NCBI GenBank assembly: GCA_030679995.1 | Contig: JAUXSK010000003.1 | Location: 1 to 40,735, forward strand | Direction: 5' to 3' | DNA: 40,735 bases | Source of the DNA: Candidatus Moraniibacteriota bacterium | Lineage (GTDB): Bacteria > Patescibacteriota > Minisyncoccia > Moranbacterales > UBA2206 | Shown here: piece by piece, positions 40,405-40,735 of the stretch | Layout of the letters: the number at the start of each line of letters is the position of its first letter | Numbering within the stretch: the first letter of the stretch is position 1 | Position numbers and translations under genes: made by a program | Notes under the pieces: model-generated | Database searches by the model: none | Told to the model about the DNA's origin: nothing | What the model saw: only the letters and a program-made list of their open reading frames with translations

Positions 40405-40608
40405 AAACTCAATAATTACAAATGCCAAATCGCCGACTTGGCCGTCAAGGTCGCTCGGCTTCGCTCTCTTGACTGCCGTCGGATCGATTTGAAATACGGC
40501 CTATAAGCAAAAAATAGAGTTTTTGCAGGCCTAGGAACCGCAGGAGTTAATACTGGTTCTGAAAGATATAAGTTCCGACTGCGTCCCACGTGGTCAACTG
40601 ACGACTTT

Positions 40609-40634
40609 AAAAAGCACTTTTATAGGTGCTTTTT
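40609..40634. terminator. Bidirectional terminator
   Basis: AAAAAGCAC and GTGCTTTTT form a 9-bp stem with the loop TTTTATAG, with T-runs on both strands. Confidence 0.75.
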
Positions 40635-40644
40635 AAATTTTACA

Positions 40645-40687
40645 AAAAAGGAGGCGATGGAGATCAACTGAAATCCACCGCCTTTTT
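40645..40687. terminator. Second terminator, likely of a unit entering from the right
   Basis: GGCGATGGA pairs with TCCACCGCC (one mismatch) around a 12-nt loop. On the minus strand it is followed by TCC and six T, so it would end minus-strand transcription from beyond the window; on plus, five T follow. Confidence 0.65.
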
Positions 40688-40735
40688 CAACTGAGAATAA
40701 GATCTCTTCCCCTGGGGTAGTTGATACCCGAAGAT

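Larger units (their letters stand above)
34340..40420. mobile_element. Integrative rolling-circle element at tRNA-Gln (right end uncertain)
   Basis: The region starts at the tRNA-Gln 3' end. It is visibly more A+T-rich than the genes to its left and encodes a serine recombinase, an HUH Rep, small ORFs, an inverted-repeat array and cargo (glycosyltransferase, HEPN unit). GC-rich sequence resumes near 40,424. No copy of the tRNA 3' end was found to the right. The only short match is CTCTTCCCC at 40704-40712, so the boundary is either ~40,420 by composition, ~40,704 by that match, or beyond the window. Confidence 0.7.
40405..40735. other. Gene-free right flank with palindromes and terminators
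   Basis: No convincing gene was found. GC-rich stem-loops occur at 40424-40442 (GCCAA/TTGGC), 40444-40473 (GTCAAG/CTTGAC) and 40476-40500 (GCCGT/ACGGC). The 8-mer TCAACTGA occurs three times (40594, 40664, 40687). The two terminators listed separately follow. Frames open on the minus strand from the edge are short, so a gene may end just outside. Confidence 0.6.

Noticed and set aside
35801-40735. Full tRNA-Gln 3'-end copy as right attachment site
   Set aside because: No stretch matching the T-arm or acceptor beyond nine bases was found by eye.

Overview
ORGANISM. The window looks like a candidate-phyla-radiation (Patescibacteria/Parcubacteria-like) chromosome with an inserted mobile element. 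I base this on recurring families and gene style, not on any search: a soluble VirD4-like ATPase with a CxxC-x17-CxxC ribbon beside a membrane partner, very large RCC1-repeat surface proteins, a shortened division cluster (mraZ-rsmH-ftsL-ftsI-murF), almost no Shine-Dalgarno sequences, extended -10 promoters, at least one probably leaderless mRNA, and A/T spacers built of TTAAAAATT units.

LAYOUT. From 1 to 30,829 every gene is on the minus strand. Right to left this holds: a two-CW protein, a signal-anchored protein and Maf; the division cluster from its own TTGACA/TAAAAT promoter; tRNA-Glu(CTC); two prenyltransferases (polyprenyl synthase, UppS); a redox set (Trx-CcdA fusion, thioredoxin, thioredoxin reductase) running into a malic enzyme; YjbQ, a PCMT-like methyltransferase and MltG; a four-gene unit of an HTH regulator, a membrane protein, a VirD4-like ATPase and a one-helix protein; two tandem ~1,190-aa RCC1 seven-bladed propeller proteins; an exonuclease, a TrmH-family methyltransferase, a HAD phosphatase and a small membrane protein; and a truncated secreted protein at the left edge. 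At ~31 kb transcription diverges to the plus strand: an unknown protein with a folded leader, GtrA, DnaX and tRNA-Gln(TTG).

MOBILE ELEMENT. Directly after tRNA-Gln the sequence becomes strikingly A+T-rich (34.34 to about 40.42 kb). It carries a large serine recombinase whose reading frame runs backwards through the tRNA, a Cys-rich small protein, an HUH rolling-circle Rep, a 49-aa ORF, a ~200-bp array of inverted repeats that could be an origin or a structured RNA ending in a terminator, a lipid-linked-sugar glycosyltransferase, and a divergent two-gene unit ending in a HEPN (Rx4H) protein. I read this as an integrative rolling-circle element with cargo; it is my main candidate for an undescribed system.

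HOW THE GENES FIT. The prenyltransferases, MurF, FtsI and MltG serve the peptidoglycan lipid carrier, synthesis and trimming. The redox genes could supply disulfide chemistry to Cys-rich exported proteins such as the RCC1 pair. Two other scale-specific finds stand out: a 45-nt palindromic in-frame insertion near the start of the malic enzyme, flanked by a GGCGGG duplication, and a 37-bp duplication of the tRNA-Glu 3' end around a GC-rich palindromic insert.
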